64,000 nucleotides of DNA from JADFQT01 sp965216025 (GTDB lineage: Bacteria; Chloroflexota; Dehalococcoidia; Lucifugimonadales; UBA3495): positions 62,001-126,000 of the forward strand of contig CBDCEX010000013.1 of the NCBI GenBank assembly GCA_965216025.1, read 5' to 3'. Below, piece after piece: positions 8,038 through 16,794 of this stretch (position 1 is the first letter of the stretch; the number at the start of each line of letters is the position of its first letter). A model generated the notes under the pieces. That model searched no databases and had not been told where the DNA came from. It saw nothing but the letters and a program-made list of their open reading frames with translations. The position numbers and the translations under genes are program-made.

Positions 8038-9489
8038 TACTACAACGACGGGTTTAAGGTGGCGGCTCCATCCTGCTTTCGCGGCGGGTGGAGCGGCGTC
8101 TCTCGTGGGAACGGCGAGCCCGTTCGTTGCGTAGCTGCGTATCCTCCAGCCACAACAGCAATTGATCGGGCCCGAACTGCTCCCGGGGCAGCATCTCCCG
8201 CACCACCCGGTACACCTGTGGCCTCGTGATCCGGGGCATCTTTTCCCCCCCAATCCTGCTGCAGGCTCAGCAGGAACGCCCCACCCAGCAGGCACATGGC
8301 TATGTGGTGATGCCACCCTGCCCAGCTGCGGGTCTCGTATTCGTCCAGCCCCACGTCACCCTTCTCAGTCTCGAACTCCGTTTCAATGCGCCACCTGGAC
8401 CCACCCACGTAGGCCAGAGTCTCCAAGGTTGTGCCCTCGGGAGCGTTGGACAGGTAGTAGCGGGGCTCGCTGCCGTCCAGGTTCCGGCGCCAGACGGCCC
8501 ACAGTTCCTCGCCGGGCTTGCGCCTCCTGGTGGCCCGCACCCGCTGGGCACTGAACCGGTAGGTGCGCGGCCCCTGGCTTCCCTGGGCCACCGTTATCTC
8601 CCGCCAAGCCTCATCCGGCAGTTCATCACCGCGCTGCTCCATGGTCCGCCGCTGCCCAGGCCGCAGCTTGGGTTTGCGGGGGCGGCCGAACCCCGGATAT
8701 TCCGGACTGGTCCAAGCCGGGTCCAAGGGCCAGACCGTAGTGCCGCCCGGAACGTCCAGCACGTAGCGCATCCCCAGGGCCGCCAGTCCCTCCCGGAAGG
8801 TCGGCGACATCCCGAAGGCGTCGTCTCCGGCAACCCACTCGGCCCTGAGGTAGCCCAACTCCAGGACCCGCTCCAGCATCTCCAGGGCCAACTCCGTCTT
8901 TGACCGGTAGTTCCGCCGGTCCTCCGGCACACCCGCCGCAGCACACCGGTCCTGGTCGGAGGTCCAACTCTTGGGCAGATACAGCCGCTTGTCCACCAAC
9001 GCCCGGCCCAGCGGGCTGACGTAGGCCAGGAACATCCCACCCTGGCAGTTGGCCACCTTGCCCAGCCTGCCGCAGTACTGCCGGGCCACTCCCGCCGATT
9101 TCCTGCCCTGCTTGGGGAAGTCGCTGCCATCGAACACCCACACCGCCTCCGGGTGTCCCAGCCTGGGGGCCAAGTATTCCTGCAACCGCCCTATGACTGT
9201 CTCATCGGACCACCGGGCCTCGGTGAGAAAGCGCTGCATCGCCCGGGCCGAGATGCCCACCGATTCCGAGAGATTCTCGGCGTTGCGCCGCTCCTGGTCC
9301 TGCACCAGCAGCGCCTGAAGGTAATTCCCGCTGTGATCTCGCCACTGCTTGCGGCCGAAGGAGGCCGCAAAGAAGGCGTGGAATTCCTGAAGGCTGTCGT
9401 AGACCCGCTCGAAGCTCGCCGCATCCATCACTCAAACCACCCAACATCATCTGTCCAGCCATCCTACCAGACAACTCGTCGTTGTAGTA
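8038..9489 (-). mobile_element. IS701-family element, copy 1
   Basis: 1452 bases, the same length as copy 2 at 19542-20993. The ends are TACTACAACGACGGG and its partner CTCGTCGTTGTAGTA. The right flank is CTAG (9490-9493). The left flank reads TTAG only because an IS630 inserted inside the original CTAG. A CTAG duplication fits the 4-base YTAR-type target known for IS701. Confidence 0.9.
8040..9431 (-). CDS. IS701-family transposase
   Basis: 463 codons. The catalytic regions of the family are visible: VFDGSDFPKQGRKS with GVARQYCGRLGKVANCQ, VAGDDAFG, and RIETEFETEKGDVGLDEYE. After LLSLQQDWG the frame continues into Gly/Ala/Pro-rich sequence that does not look native. The +1 frame from MPRITRPQVYRVVREML to 8054 looks like the true family C terminus. 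Copy 2 has the same arrangement, so the shift is inherited or programmed rather than new. The shift point is a G7A4 run. Confidence 0.85.
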   Translation of the reverse strand: MMDAASFERVYDSLQEFHAFFAASFGRKQWRDHSGNYLQALLVQDQERRNAENLSESVGISARAMQRFLTEARWSDETVIGRLQEYLAPRLGHPEAVWVFDGSDFPKQGRKSAGVARQYCGRLGKVANCQGGMFLAYVSPLGRALVDKRLYLPKSWTSDQDRCAAAGVPEDRRNYRSKTELALEMLERVLELGYLRAEWVAGDDAFGMSPTFREGLAALGMRYVLDVPGGTTVWPLDPAWTSPEYPGFGRPRKPKLRPGQRRTMEQRGDELPDEAWREITVAQGSQGPRTYRFSAQRVRATRRRKPGEELWAVWRRNLDGSEPRYYLSNAPEGTTLETLAYVGGSRWRIETEFETEKGDVGLDEYETRSWAGWHHHIAMCLLGGAFLLSLQQDWGGKDAPDHEATGVPGGAGDAAPGAVRARSIAVVAGGYAATQRTGSPFPRETPLHPPRKQDGAATLNPSL

Positions 9490-9492
9490 CTA

Positions 9493-10802
9493 GTACAGGT
9501 GGGCTGAAAAGCCCGAGTAGTATAATGAGCGCGTTGAGGTTGGAGAGATGAAGTGTGGTGGTGAAGGCGATGCGTGGACCGAAACCTCCCGTGGTGGAAT
9601 TATCCCCGGAAGAGCAGCAAGGATTGGAAACCCTGGTGCGCCGATATAGCACCCCCCAGCAGTTGGCCCGGCGAGGCAGAATCATTCTGTCTGCCGCGGC
9701 TGGCCTGAACAACAGCCAAATAGCCCGCGAAGTGGGCCTGGATGTGGATACGGTACGGTTCTGGCGCAACCGCTGGCTGGGGCTACAGGCAGCCATTCTG
9801 GAAGACCTGAGTATAGAAGAAAGGTTGCGGGATGCGCCTCGTCCTGGGGCTCCCGCCCGGATCACCCCAGAGCAAGTTTGCCAGATCATGTCCCTGGCTT
9901 GTGAGGCCCCCAGCCAGTGCGGTCGTCCTATCAGCCAGTGGACCAGCCGGGAATTGGCTGATGAGATCATCGAAAAAGGCATCGTAGAACGGATTTCCCC
10001 CCGTCATGCGGCCAGGCTTCTAGAAAGGGGGACCTGAAACCCCACCGGATACGCTATTGGTTGACACCCTCCGGGGACGAGCACTATGACGCCAAAGTCA
10101 CTGACATCTGCGATCTGTACCGAGAAGCTCCCGCCTTGGTCCAATCTGGGGAGCGAGTGATGAGCACTGATGAGTTGACCGGAGTACAGGCCCTGGAGCG
10201 CAAACATCCTGGGTTGCCCTTGGCGCCGGGGAAGGTGGAACGGCGGGAGTTTGAGTACATCCGGCATGGTACACGCTCCTTCATCATCAGTCGGGATGTG
10301 GTGACGGGTCAGATTGTTGAGCCCTATGGGGGCCCAGACGTACCGAAGCGGACTTTCTGCAGCATGTGGAGGCAGTGATCGCTAGCGATAGGGCGGCCCA
10401 GCGGTGGCATTTTGTGGTGGACAACCTGGACACGCACCGTTCTGAATCTCTAGTGCGCTGGGTAGCCAGAGAGTCTTGGCTGGAGTTGGGTAAGAAGGGC
10501 AAGTGGGGCACATTGGCGAACCGAGAGTCCCGGGCCGCATTTCTCAGCGATCCCAGCCACTGTATCGTGTTTCACTACACCCCCAAGCACACGTCATGGA
10601 TGAACCAAGTGGAAATCTGGCTGAGCATTCTGGTGCGAAAACTGCTACAGCGAGGGTCATTCAGATCGGTCACCGATCTGAAACAGAAGGTGTGGGACTT
10701 CATCGACTATTACAACCGGACCATGGCAAAGCCCTTCAAATGGACTTACCAAGGCAAGGTGCTGGTCGCATGAACTGCCGGGTTATTTACGCCAACCTGT
10801 AC
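9493..10802 (+). mobile_element. IS630-family element, group B
   Basis: Ends are GTACAGGTGGGC and its inverted partner GCCAACCTGTAC. The element lies between C-TA (9490-9492) and TA-G (10803-10805), so it inserted in CTAG with TA duplicated. That CTAG is the right target duplication of IS701 copy 1. It is unrelated in sequence to the group A copies. Confidence 0.85.
9555..10773 (+). pseudogene. IS630 group B transposase in three frames
   Basis: The catalytic parts are all present but split: an HTH half to HAARLLERG (ends 10037), then DLKPHRIRYWLTPSGDEHYD with MSTDELTGVQALERKHP (first Asp), then WHFVVDNLDTHRS (second Asp) and YTPKHTSWMNQVEIWLS (Glu). Each junction is a -1 step, first at AAAGGGGG near 10028 and second near 10333-10366. 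The first could be programmed, but two together suggest decay. Confidence 0.75.
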
Positions 10803-10805
10803 TAG

Positions 10806-10923
10806 GGGGATGTCCGACGCGGAAATCAGGGTGATCGCCCTTCCACAGGCTCAGGACGAACGGGTGATGTTTCGTTCGTGGTGAGCTTGTCGAACCATGA
10901 ACGATTGCTTCTCCCACAAGCTC
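10806..10923. other. Short ancestral spacer between two IS stacks
   Basis: Only 118 bases of non-IS sequence separate the elements. They include an inverted motif TTCGTTCGTGGTGAGC..AACCATGAACG of the palindromic intergenic type. No gene was seen. Confidence 0.5.
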
Positions 10924-11809
10924 CTAAACCAAAGCCAAGGTGGGAACTACATTTTGCAGCGATGGCAAAGGTAGGGAAGGTGTAAAAATCAATGCATCGG
11001 CTCGAGCTTGTAACAGGGTTCGGCAGCGATGTTTCACTTCATCCTTACGGTGAGCTAGTCCGCCGAAGAATGCATTCATCTTCTCTTGGACTTGGGCTTT
11101 TGTTCCCAGGCATTCGTTGGCCGTGACCTCTTCCCTGGCCCAGTCCCAGACGGCTTCGTCGGCATTGAAGTCTGGGCTGTAGGCCGGTAAGGCCACCAGC
11201 CTCAGCTGCAAGTCAGGGGTGGTCAAATAGCTGCGAATCGCTTCTCCTCGGTGGGCTGGCCCATTGTCCCAAATCACTACCAGAGGGTCCAGGATGTTTT
11301 TCTCTTAGCTGCCGTAAAAAGGCGGTGGAGGTCTCGGCATTGCTGTTGCCGGCTATTTCCATGGCTTCCACCTCCCCAGCCTCCAAGCAAACTCCCGAGT
11401 AGTAGCAGGCCTTCTCTCCCCACCAAGGACTGGTAGAGTCCACCAGCGCCGGCTCTCCCTTGAGCACCCATTTCCCCCTCAGATCGGCATCGGCCCGAAA
11501 GTGGGCTTCGTCTACGAAGAAGATTTTGGCCCCACTCTCTTGGGCCTCCTCTCGGATTTGGCTGTACTGGAGGACGAAGGCTTTCCGCGCTTCATCCTTG
11601 GCTTTCAGGAGGCGTTTCTTGGGTCGCTTCAGCACGAAGCCCAACCGATGGAGGTAGTTCAAGCAACTGCTTCGACTCAGCCCCAGGTCAAAGCTCTGCT
11701 TGAGAAATTGCCTCACTACTTTCCAATTCCAGTTGGACAATTCAACTCCCGCCTCTCCAGGCGGATTTTGCACCGCAGACTTCAGTTGGTTCTGTTGACC
11801 CCAGTTCAA
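10924..11809 (-). pseudogene. IS630 orfB, copy 2, frameshifted
   Basis: The frame matches intact copies up to LREKHPGP. An extra G in the run near 11283-11287 (CAGAGGGTCC here, CAGAGGTCC elsewhere) then shifts it. The C-terminal catalytic half (WDNGPAHRG..DEAVW) continues in another frame to 10924. The copy is therefore inactive unless complemented in trans. Confidence 0.85.
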
Positions 11810-12156
11810 GACGGGGGGGAACCCCCAGTCTGTTCAAAGACCAAACCTTGGGCCCCGCCTCGGCGAAAGTTGGCCAGCCAGTTTCCAATGGTATGAGGCT
11901 CTCTGTCCAAAGCCTCAGCCACCTGGATAGCCGACCACCCTTGGCCCAACAACCATAGCCCGTGCCATCGCTCTCGCTCTCGAGGTGTTGGCGCTCGATA
12001 CATCCTTTCCCGTAAGTCACCTACATTGAGTTGCCACTCTTCCATGAGTTGCACTATTTCCTTCATCCCTTCCACCACCGCCAATCGACTTCTTTTACAG
12101 AATATCGCAACTCCTCTTCGGGTTCGCTTTATGTAGGTTTCACCTTAGCTTTGGTT
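10927..12156 (-). mobile_element. IS630-family element, group A copy 2
   Basis: 1230 bases with the same ends as copy 1, set in C-TA ... TA-G. The empty site would read GCTCCTAGCCATAG. The leader is full length. Confidence 0.9.
11806..12084 (-). CDS. IS630 orfA, copy 2
   Basis: 92 codons identical in translation to the copy at 7717-7995, with the intact leader including GAAGAGGAG about 27 bases before the GTG start. It joins orfB through the C7 slip site. Confidence 0.75.
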   Translation of the reverse strand: MAVVEGMKEIVQLMEEWQLNVGDLRERMYRAPTPRERERWHGLWLLGQGWSAIQVAEALDREPHTIGNWLANFRRGGAQGLVFEQTGGSPPS

Positions 12157-12226
12157 TAGCCATAGGGCTGGGACGAAATCTATCAGCCCGCGAGGATGGC
12201 TGGTTCCGCATATTGATGATACGCCT

Positions 12227-12996
12227 TCAGGGAGTGAGCCGGGCCTGTTGGCCAGCCCCACTGACCTCGCGGAAAAACCACTCAGTTCCTGGGACCCGGC
12301 GCTGATATTCCTCGGCAATCCGAAGCGCTTCCTCTGGGTTTCCCTTAAGGAGTTCCTGTTCCGCCAGGAGCACATGGGTTTGCACCCGCTCGGGGGCGAT
12401 CTCCCGAATCCTCTCCAGCAGCGGCTCTACCATCGGTAAGGTTGTCGGGTCCTGGCGAAACACCAGGACAGCGCTCACCATGAGGGGAAAGCTCTGCGGC
12501 TCGGCCTCCAGACCCTCAGATAACTCTCGGGTCACCAGGCTCAAAGCCTGAGACCTCTCCTCTTCGTTCAAGTCGTCCCACTGGTAGGCGAGTTGATTGA
12601 AAAAATCGACCTGGGGAAGTTAGCCAAGGGGGGAAGGTGTCGAAGCTTCTCTCGGCTAGGCTCAGTCGTTCAGCCACTGACATGGTCTCTTGGCTCCCGT
12701 AAGCGGCTATGATGCTCTTGGCCGCCTAATAGGGTTGGTAGGTCAGGTGGTAAAGGGAAAGCCCCACCAGCATAACAATGGCCGTCGCCACGGTCCATCG
12801 GGCCCAAGGGACCACGAGCCAGGGGAAGGGCGACCCGCCAGATTCATGGGCCGGCTGACCGACTCCCGGCAGTGCCTCCTGGGCCCTCGGGCCCGGTTCT
12901 TGGCCTGCTGGTGCCCTTTCCTGGCTGGCCACCCAGGCCATCAACAGCGCCAATTGGAGCATGGAGGTTGGGGTGTCAAAGAGGAACAGGTTTTGG
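12227..12996 (-). pseudogene. Remnant of O-antigen ligase-like/TPR membrane protein
   Basis: Minus-strand fragments can be chained: QNLFLFDTPTSMLQLALL and a transmembrane segment (TVATAIVMLVGLSLYHLTY), then a TAG near 12727, then a helical repeat-like region ending at 12227 (VQTHVLLAEQELLKGNPEEA). At least one further frameshift lies near 12600-12640. NLFL followed by membrane helices and a TPR tail resembles O-antigen polymerase/ligase-type proteins. The N-terminal part is gone, cut exactly at the end of the IS1380 at 12997. Confidence 0.45.
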
Positions 12997-14739
12997 CCCA
13001 CATTTCCCATATGGCTAAAAAGCTTTCTCAGTAATTCGTCGATGGTCTTTCAACCATTGTCTAATTATGGGCCCTTTTTGCGTGTTCCCAGCTATAATAA
13101 CTCCATGATATGTCACTTTGCAGTAAGATGCCGTAGGCATCATGGAGGCACCTGATGGGTGACGGCGAAAAAGCCCCTCTCCGGCTCCAATTCAACCCCA
13201 AAGTCCGCCTGGAATTTCACGGCTCAACCATCACCTCCGACCCTGGTCTTCTTGCCTTTCGAGAGTTTGATGATGCCTTGGGCCTTACCGAAATCGCTGA
13301 GGACTACCTCCAGGAAAGCCGTACCGGACGCAATATCCTTCACCACCTGGTTCCGCTGCTAAGACAGTCGATCTACAGCCGCTTGGCCGGCTACGACGAC
13401 ACCAATGACGCAGTGCGCCTTTCCCAAGACCCAGCCATGCGAGTGATCGTGGGATGGCAAGGCTCGGAGCGGAAAGGAGCCAGCACCAGTGAGATGGGCC
13501 GGTTCGAGACGGAGTTCCTGACCCAAGAGGACAACCTGAAGGGGCTGGCACGAATAAATACCCAGTGGGTGGAACGAGCTATGGCCCATACCCTACACCG
13601 GCGAGTAATCCTGGATATGGACAGTTCCGAGAGTCCAGTGCACGGCCAGCAGGAGGGAGCAGCCTATAACGGCCACTTTGAATGCGTCTGCTATCACCCT
13701 CTCTTTCTGTTCAACCAGTTCGGGGATTGTGAAGCAGCTAAGCTACGGTCAGGCAACGTCCACAGTGCCGATGATTGGCAAGAAGTCCTTGATCCGGTGG
13801 TGGAGCGTTATTTGACAGCAGCGGTCAGGCTGCTGTTTCGTGCTGACGCCGCCTTCGCCAAGCCGGAGATATACGATTATCTGGAAGCACGAAACATCGG
13901 CTACGCCATCAGGCTGCGATCCAACCAGGTGCTGCAGCGGGAGATAGCGCCCCGGCTAATACGGCCTACGGAGTGGCTTTCCCCGAAGCCCATCGTCTCC
14001 TATCATGACTTCCTCTACCAGGCCCAGAGCTGGAACGTTGCTCGGAGAGTGGTCTCTAAGGTGGAGTGGCACCAGGGAGAACTGTTTCCCAGAGTGGGCT
14101 TCATCGTCACCAATCTGAGCTATCCAAACATCGGGATAGTCCGCTTTTACAATGGCCGAGGGACCGCGGAGCAATGGATAAAAGAAGGCAAGTACGCCCT
14201 GAACTGGACCAGGTTGTCCTGCCACAAGTTCGTGGCCAATCAGGTCAGGCTGGAGTTGTTCGTACTGGCTTACAACTTGGGCAACTCCATGAGAAGGCTA
14301 GCCTTACCGGAGGCAATGAAGCACTGGTCGTTGACCAGTCTGCAGACCAGGATGATCAAGACTGGAGGACGGTTGGTGCGCCATGCCGGAAGGCTGGTGT
14401 TTCAGCTTGCTGAGGTGCTCGTGAGCCGGGAAATGCTAGGCGGGATACTGGAACGAATTGGTCGGCTTAGGCTGGCTCCTGACTAGTCCACTTTAGGAGC
14501 GTCGGGATTGGTTACGGTTACGGGGTCGCACAGGGCAAAAGAGCTTCCCAAGGGCGAGACTTGGGCGTAGACTAGCGGTTTGGGGCTTTTACGCTTGGCA
14601 GTACAGTGGTTGCCCAATGAAAGCGTGGAATTTGAGTGAATCAGGCCGCATTTGACGCCCTTGGAATGCGGGATTATATTTGGCGGTATCCCCGCGGGAG
14701 CTATATCCAGGAAAGGTGGTTTGATCTGGGGAATCCCGG
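12997..14739 (+). mobile_element. IS1380-family element, copy 1
   Basis: The ends were fixed by comparison with copy 2 (61610-63426). Left is CCCACATTTCCCATAT and right is ATCTGGGGAATCCCGG; the two form an imperfect inverted repeat. The 5-base flanks differ (TTTGG and TTGTA), so no target duplication survives. This suggests recombination or deletion after insertion. The right end lies only 2 bases from the putative glnA operator. Confidence 0.85.
13155..14486 (+). CDS. IS1380-family transposase, copy 1
   Basis: 443 codons with GGAGGCACCTG before the ATG. The DDE residues of the family are in LDMDSSESPVHG (first Asp), LLFRADAAFAKPEIYDYL (second Asp) and AEQWIKEGKYALNWTRL (Glu). One local change, SDPGLLAFRE where copy 2 has SDAGLLAFRE, puts Pro in a conserved N-terminal motif. 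Otherwise the gene looks complete. Its stop CCTGACTAG overlaps, on the other strand, the stop of an open frame in the tail. Confidence 0.88.
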   Translation: MGDGEKAPLRLQFNPKVRLEFHGSTITSDPGLLAFREFDDALGLTEIAEDYLQESRTGRNILHHLVPLLRQSIYSRLAGYDDTNDAVRLSQDPAMRVIVGWQGSERKGASTSEMGRFETEFLTQEDNLKGLARINTQWVERAMAHTLHRRVILDMDSSESPVHGQQEGAAYNGHFECVCYHPLFLFNQFGDCEAAKLRSGNVHSADDWQEVLDPVVERYLTAAVRLLFRADAAFAKPEIYDYLEARNIGYAIRLRSNQVLQREIAPRLIRPTEWLSPKPIVSYHDFLYQAQSWNVARRVVSKVEWHQGELFPRVGFIVTNLSYPNIGIVRFYNGRGTAEQWIKEGKYALNWTRLSCHKFVANQVRLELFVLAYNLGNSMRRLALPEAMKHWSLTSLQTRMIKTGGRLVRHAGRLVFQLAEVLVSREMLGGILERIGRLRLAPD

Positions 14740-14741
14740 TT

Positions 14742-14779
14742 GTAACAACTTGGAAATATTTCTGTAACAACCTCAAGGT
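14742..14779 (+). promoter_or_regulatory. GlnR-box-like operator upstream of glnA
   Basis: Pattern GTAAC-N6-GAAAT-N6-GTAAC-N6-AAGGT. Three of the four half-sites fit the GTnAC-N6-GAAAC-N6 periodicity of GlnR operators known from actinobacteria, and the fourth is weak. The gene downstream is glutamine synthetase, the classic GlnR target. It lies 311 bases before the glnA start and directly beside the IS1380 end. Confidence 0.4.
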
Positions 14780-14870
14780 AGTATGGTCAGAGTAGGCTGT
14801 GGGAGGTGGAAGCGACGCGGGAAAAATGGACTTTGAAGGATCATCTGAGAGGGTGTGTGAGAACCGGGGT

Positions 14871-14956
14871 GATATAACTCCTCCCAACCTGTTCTTTATA
14901 GGGAGAAAAACTTGATATAACTCCTCCCAACCTGTTCTTTATAGGGAGAAAAACTT
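14871..14956 (+). repeat. Perfect 43-bp tandem duplication in the glnA leader
   Basis: Two copies of a 43-base unit (14871-14913 and 14914-14956). Each contains CTCCC and GGGAG arms that can pair around a 15-16 base loop, followed by AAAAACTT. Position and inverted arms suggest a duplicated regulatory hairpin or operator. This is inference. Confidence 0.6.
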
Positions 14957-15089
14957 TGCACCCACGGTCTCAGTTGGGAGGCAACTCCTCACATTGACAG
15001 TAAGTGGGCATTAAAATAAACTTGGGCCCCATACCGGTTCGCTCGGGCACACTGAAAACAAACCTACAATAATTGGAGGGAGGGACGTA

Positions 15090-16517
15090 ATGACTCCAGC
15101 CGAAGCAATCAAATTCTGCCAAGATAATGGAATTGGCATCATCGATCTTAAGTTTACGGACCTGCCGGGCACCTTGCAGCACCTTTCCATACCTTTGAGC
15201 GAATTGACCGTGGAGAATTTGGCCGACGGCTATGGGTTCGACGGCTCCAGCATTCGGGGCTTTAAGGCCATCCAGGAAAGCGACATGCTGCTGATGCCGG
15301 ATACCAACACCGCGGTGGTAGACCCTTTCTTGCGGATTCCCAGCCTGAGCATGCTTTGCAATATTATGGAACCTGAAACCAGGGAACTATTCAGCCGGGA
15401 CCCCAGGCACATCGCCCAGAAGGCGGAAGTCTACCTCAAGGAAACCGGAATCGCTGACATTAGCAACTGGGGTCCGGAGCTGGAGCATTTCGTTTTCGAT
15501 TCGGCCCGCTTTGACCAGACCGCCAACAGCGGTTACTACTACATCGACTCTGATGAAGGGTCCTGGAACTCTGGAGCGGAGCGGTCCCTTTCCGGTGGTC
15601 CCAACCTGGCCTACCATCCCCGTTTTAAGGAGGGGTATTTCCCCACCTCGCCAACGGACTCTCTTCAGGACCTGCGCTCCGAGTGCGTCCAGAAGCTAGA
15701 GCACTTCGGCGTGGTGGTGGAGAAACACCATCACGAGGTAGCCACCGCCGGTCAAGCTGAAATCGACATGAGGTATGACACCCTGACCAACATGGCGGAC
15801 AATGTCATCATCCAGAAATACGTGGTCAAGAACGTGGCCAAAGCTCATGGCAAGGTAGCGACCTTTATGCCCAAACCCCTCTTCGGCGATAACGGCTCTG
15901 GCATGCACACCCACCAGAGCCTGTGGAAGGACGGTACCAACCTGTTTTACGATGCCAACGGTTACGCGCTGATTAGCGCAACCTGCCGGCATTACATTGG
16001 CGGTCTACTGCTGCATGCTCCAGCTCTGCTGGCCTTCATCGCTCCGACCACCAACTCCTACCGCCGGCTGGTGCCGGGGTTTGAGGCTCCTGTCAACCTA
16101 GTCTACTCCTCCCGAAACCGTAGCGCCTGCATCCGCATCCCCACCTACTTCTCCTCGCCAGCAGCGCGCCGCTTGGAGTTTCGGCTGCCAGACCCAGCCT
16201 GCAATCCGTACCTGGCTTTCTCAGCTATGTTGTTAGCCGGTCTGGACGGTGTCATCAATGAAACCGAACCCCCGGACCCGGTAGACGTAAACCTTTATGA
16301 CCTATCTGCCGAGGAGTCGGCCAAAATCAAGCAGGTGCCAGGCAGCCTGGAAGAGGCATTGGACTCTCTGGAGCGGGACTACGAGTTTTTGCTGCGGGGA
16401 GGAGTGTTCACCGAAGACCTGATAGAAACCTGGCTGGACTACAAAAAAAATAACGAGATAGATGCCATGCGACAGCGGCCACACCCCCATGAGTTCTTCA
16501 TGTACTTTGATGCTTAA
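15090..16517 (+). CDS. glnA: Glutamine synthetase, type I (adenylylation-type)
   Basis: 475 residues, the usual GSI length. GSI signatures include YGFDGSSIRGF, the ammonia/metal-site PELEHFVFD, GSGMHTHQSLWKDG, the ATP-binding region KPLFGDNGSG and NRSACIRIP. NLYDLSAEE places Tyr403 where GSI-beta enzymes are adenylylated, so activity is probably controlled by covalent modification as well as by the upstream sites. The enzyme converts glutamate and ammonia to glutamine in the cytosol. ATG follows GGAGGGAGGG. The gene is monocistronic and is followed by family R2 repeat sequence. Confidence 0.96.
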   Translation: MTPAEAIKFCQDNGIGIIDLKFTDLPGTLQHLSIPLSELTVENLADGYGFDGSSIRGFKAIQESDMLLMPDTNTAVVDPFLRIPSLSMLCNIMEPETRELFSRDPRHIAQKAEVYLKETGIADISNWGPELEHFVFDSARFDQTANSGYYYIDSDEGSWNSGAERSLSGGPNLAYHPRFKEGYFPTSPTDSLQDLRSECVQKLEHFGVVVEKHHHEVATAGQAEIDMRYDTLTNMADNVIIQKYVVKNVAKAHGKVATFMPKPLFGDNGSGMHTHQSLWKDGTNLFYDANGYALISATCRHYIGGLLLHAPALLAFIAPTTNSYRRLVPGFEAPVNLVYSSRNRSACIRIPTYFSSPAARRLEFRLPDPACNPYLAFSAMLLAGLDGVINETEPPDPVDVNLYDLSAEESAKIKQVPGSLEEALDSLERDYEFLLRGGVFTEDLIETWLDYKKNNEIDAMRQRPHPHEFFMYFDA

Positions 16518-16542
16518 ACCCTGGGTAAGCCAAGCATCTACT

Positions 16543-16660
16543 AATTCCCGACGAAAGTTCTAAACCTGTAAGATCTAAATCCCCCTCAGTCCCCCTTTCA
16601 GAAAGGTGGATATGGGGGATTTCCCATAATGGGACTCCTCTGACCATGTTTAGTAATAGA
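16543..16660. repeat. Extended family R2 repeat downstream of glnA
   Basis: Inverted relative to 47153-47270. Shared strings are CGAAAGTTCTAAAC, GTAAGATC, the CCCCCTCAGTCCCCCTTT core and CTCCTCTGACC. The unit is therefore about 115 bases long, more than its hairpin core. The remainder of 16518-16794 shows nothing else. Confidence 0.7.
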
Positions 16661-16794
16661 TTCAAGGCTCAGCAGCTGGAAAGGAAGGCCCGAGGCAAAA
16701 AAGAAGGGTGTTGGGAAAGCTGGGAGCTTTGGCTGGGGCAGTTGAGAAGGTGGTGCGCTGATAGCTCAGCCGGCGGGATGACGGAAGGAGCGGC

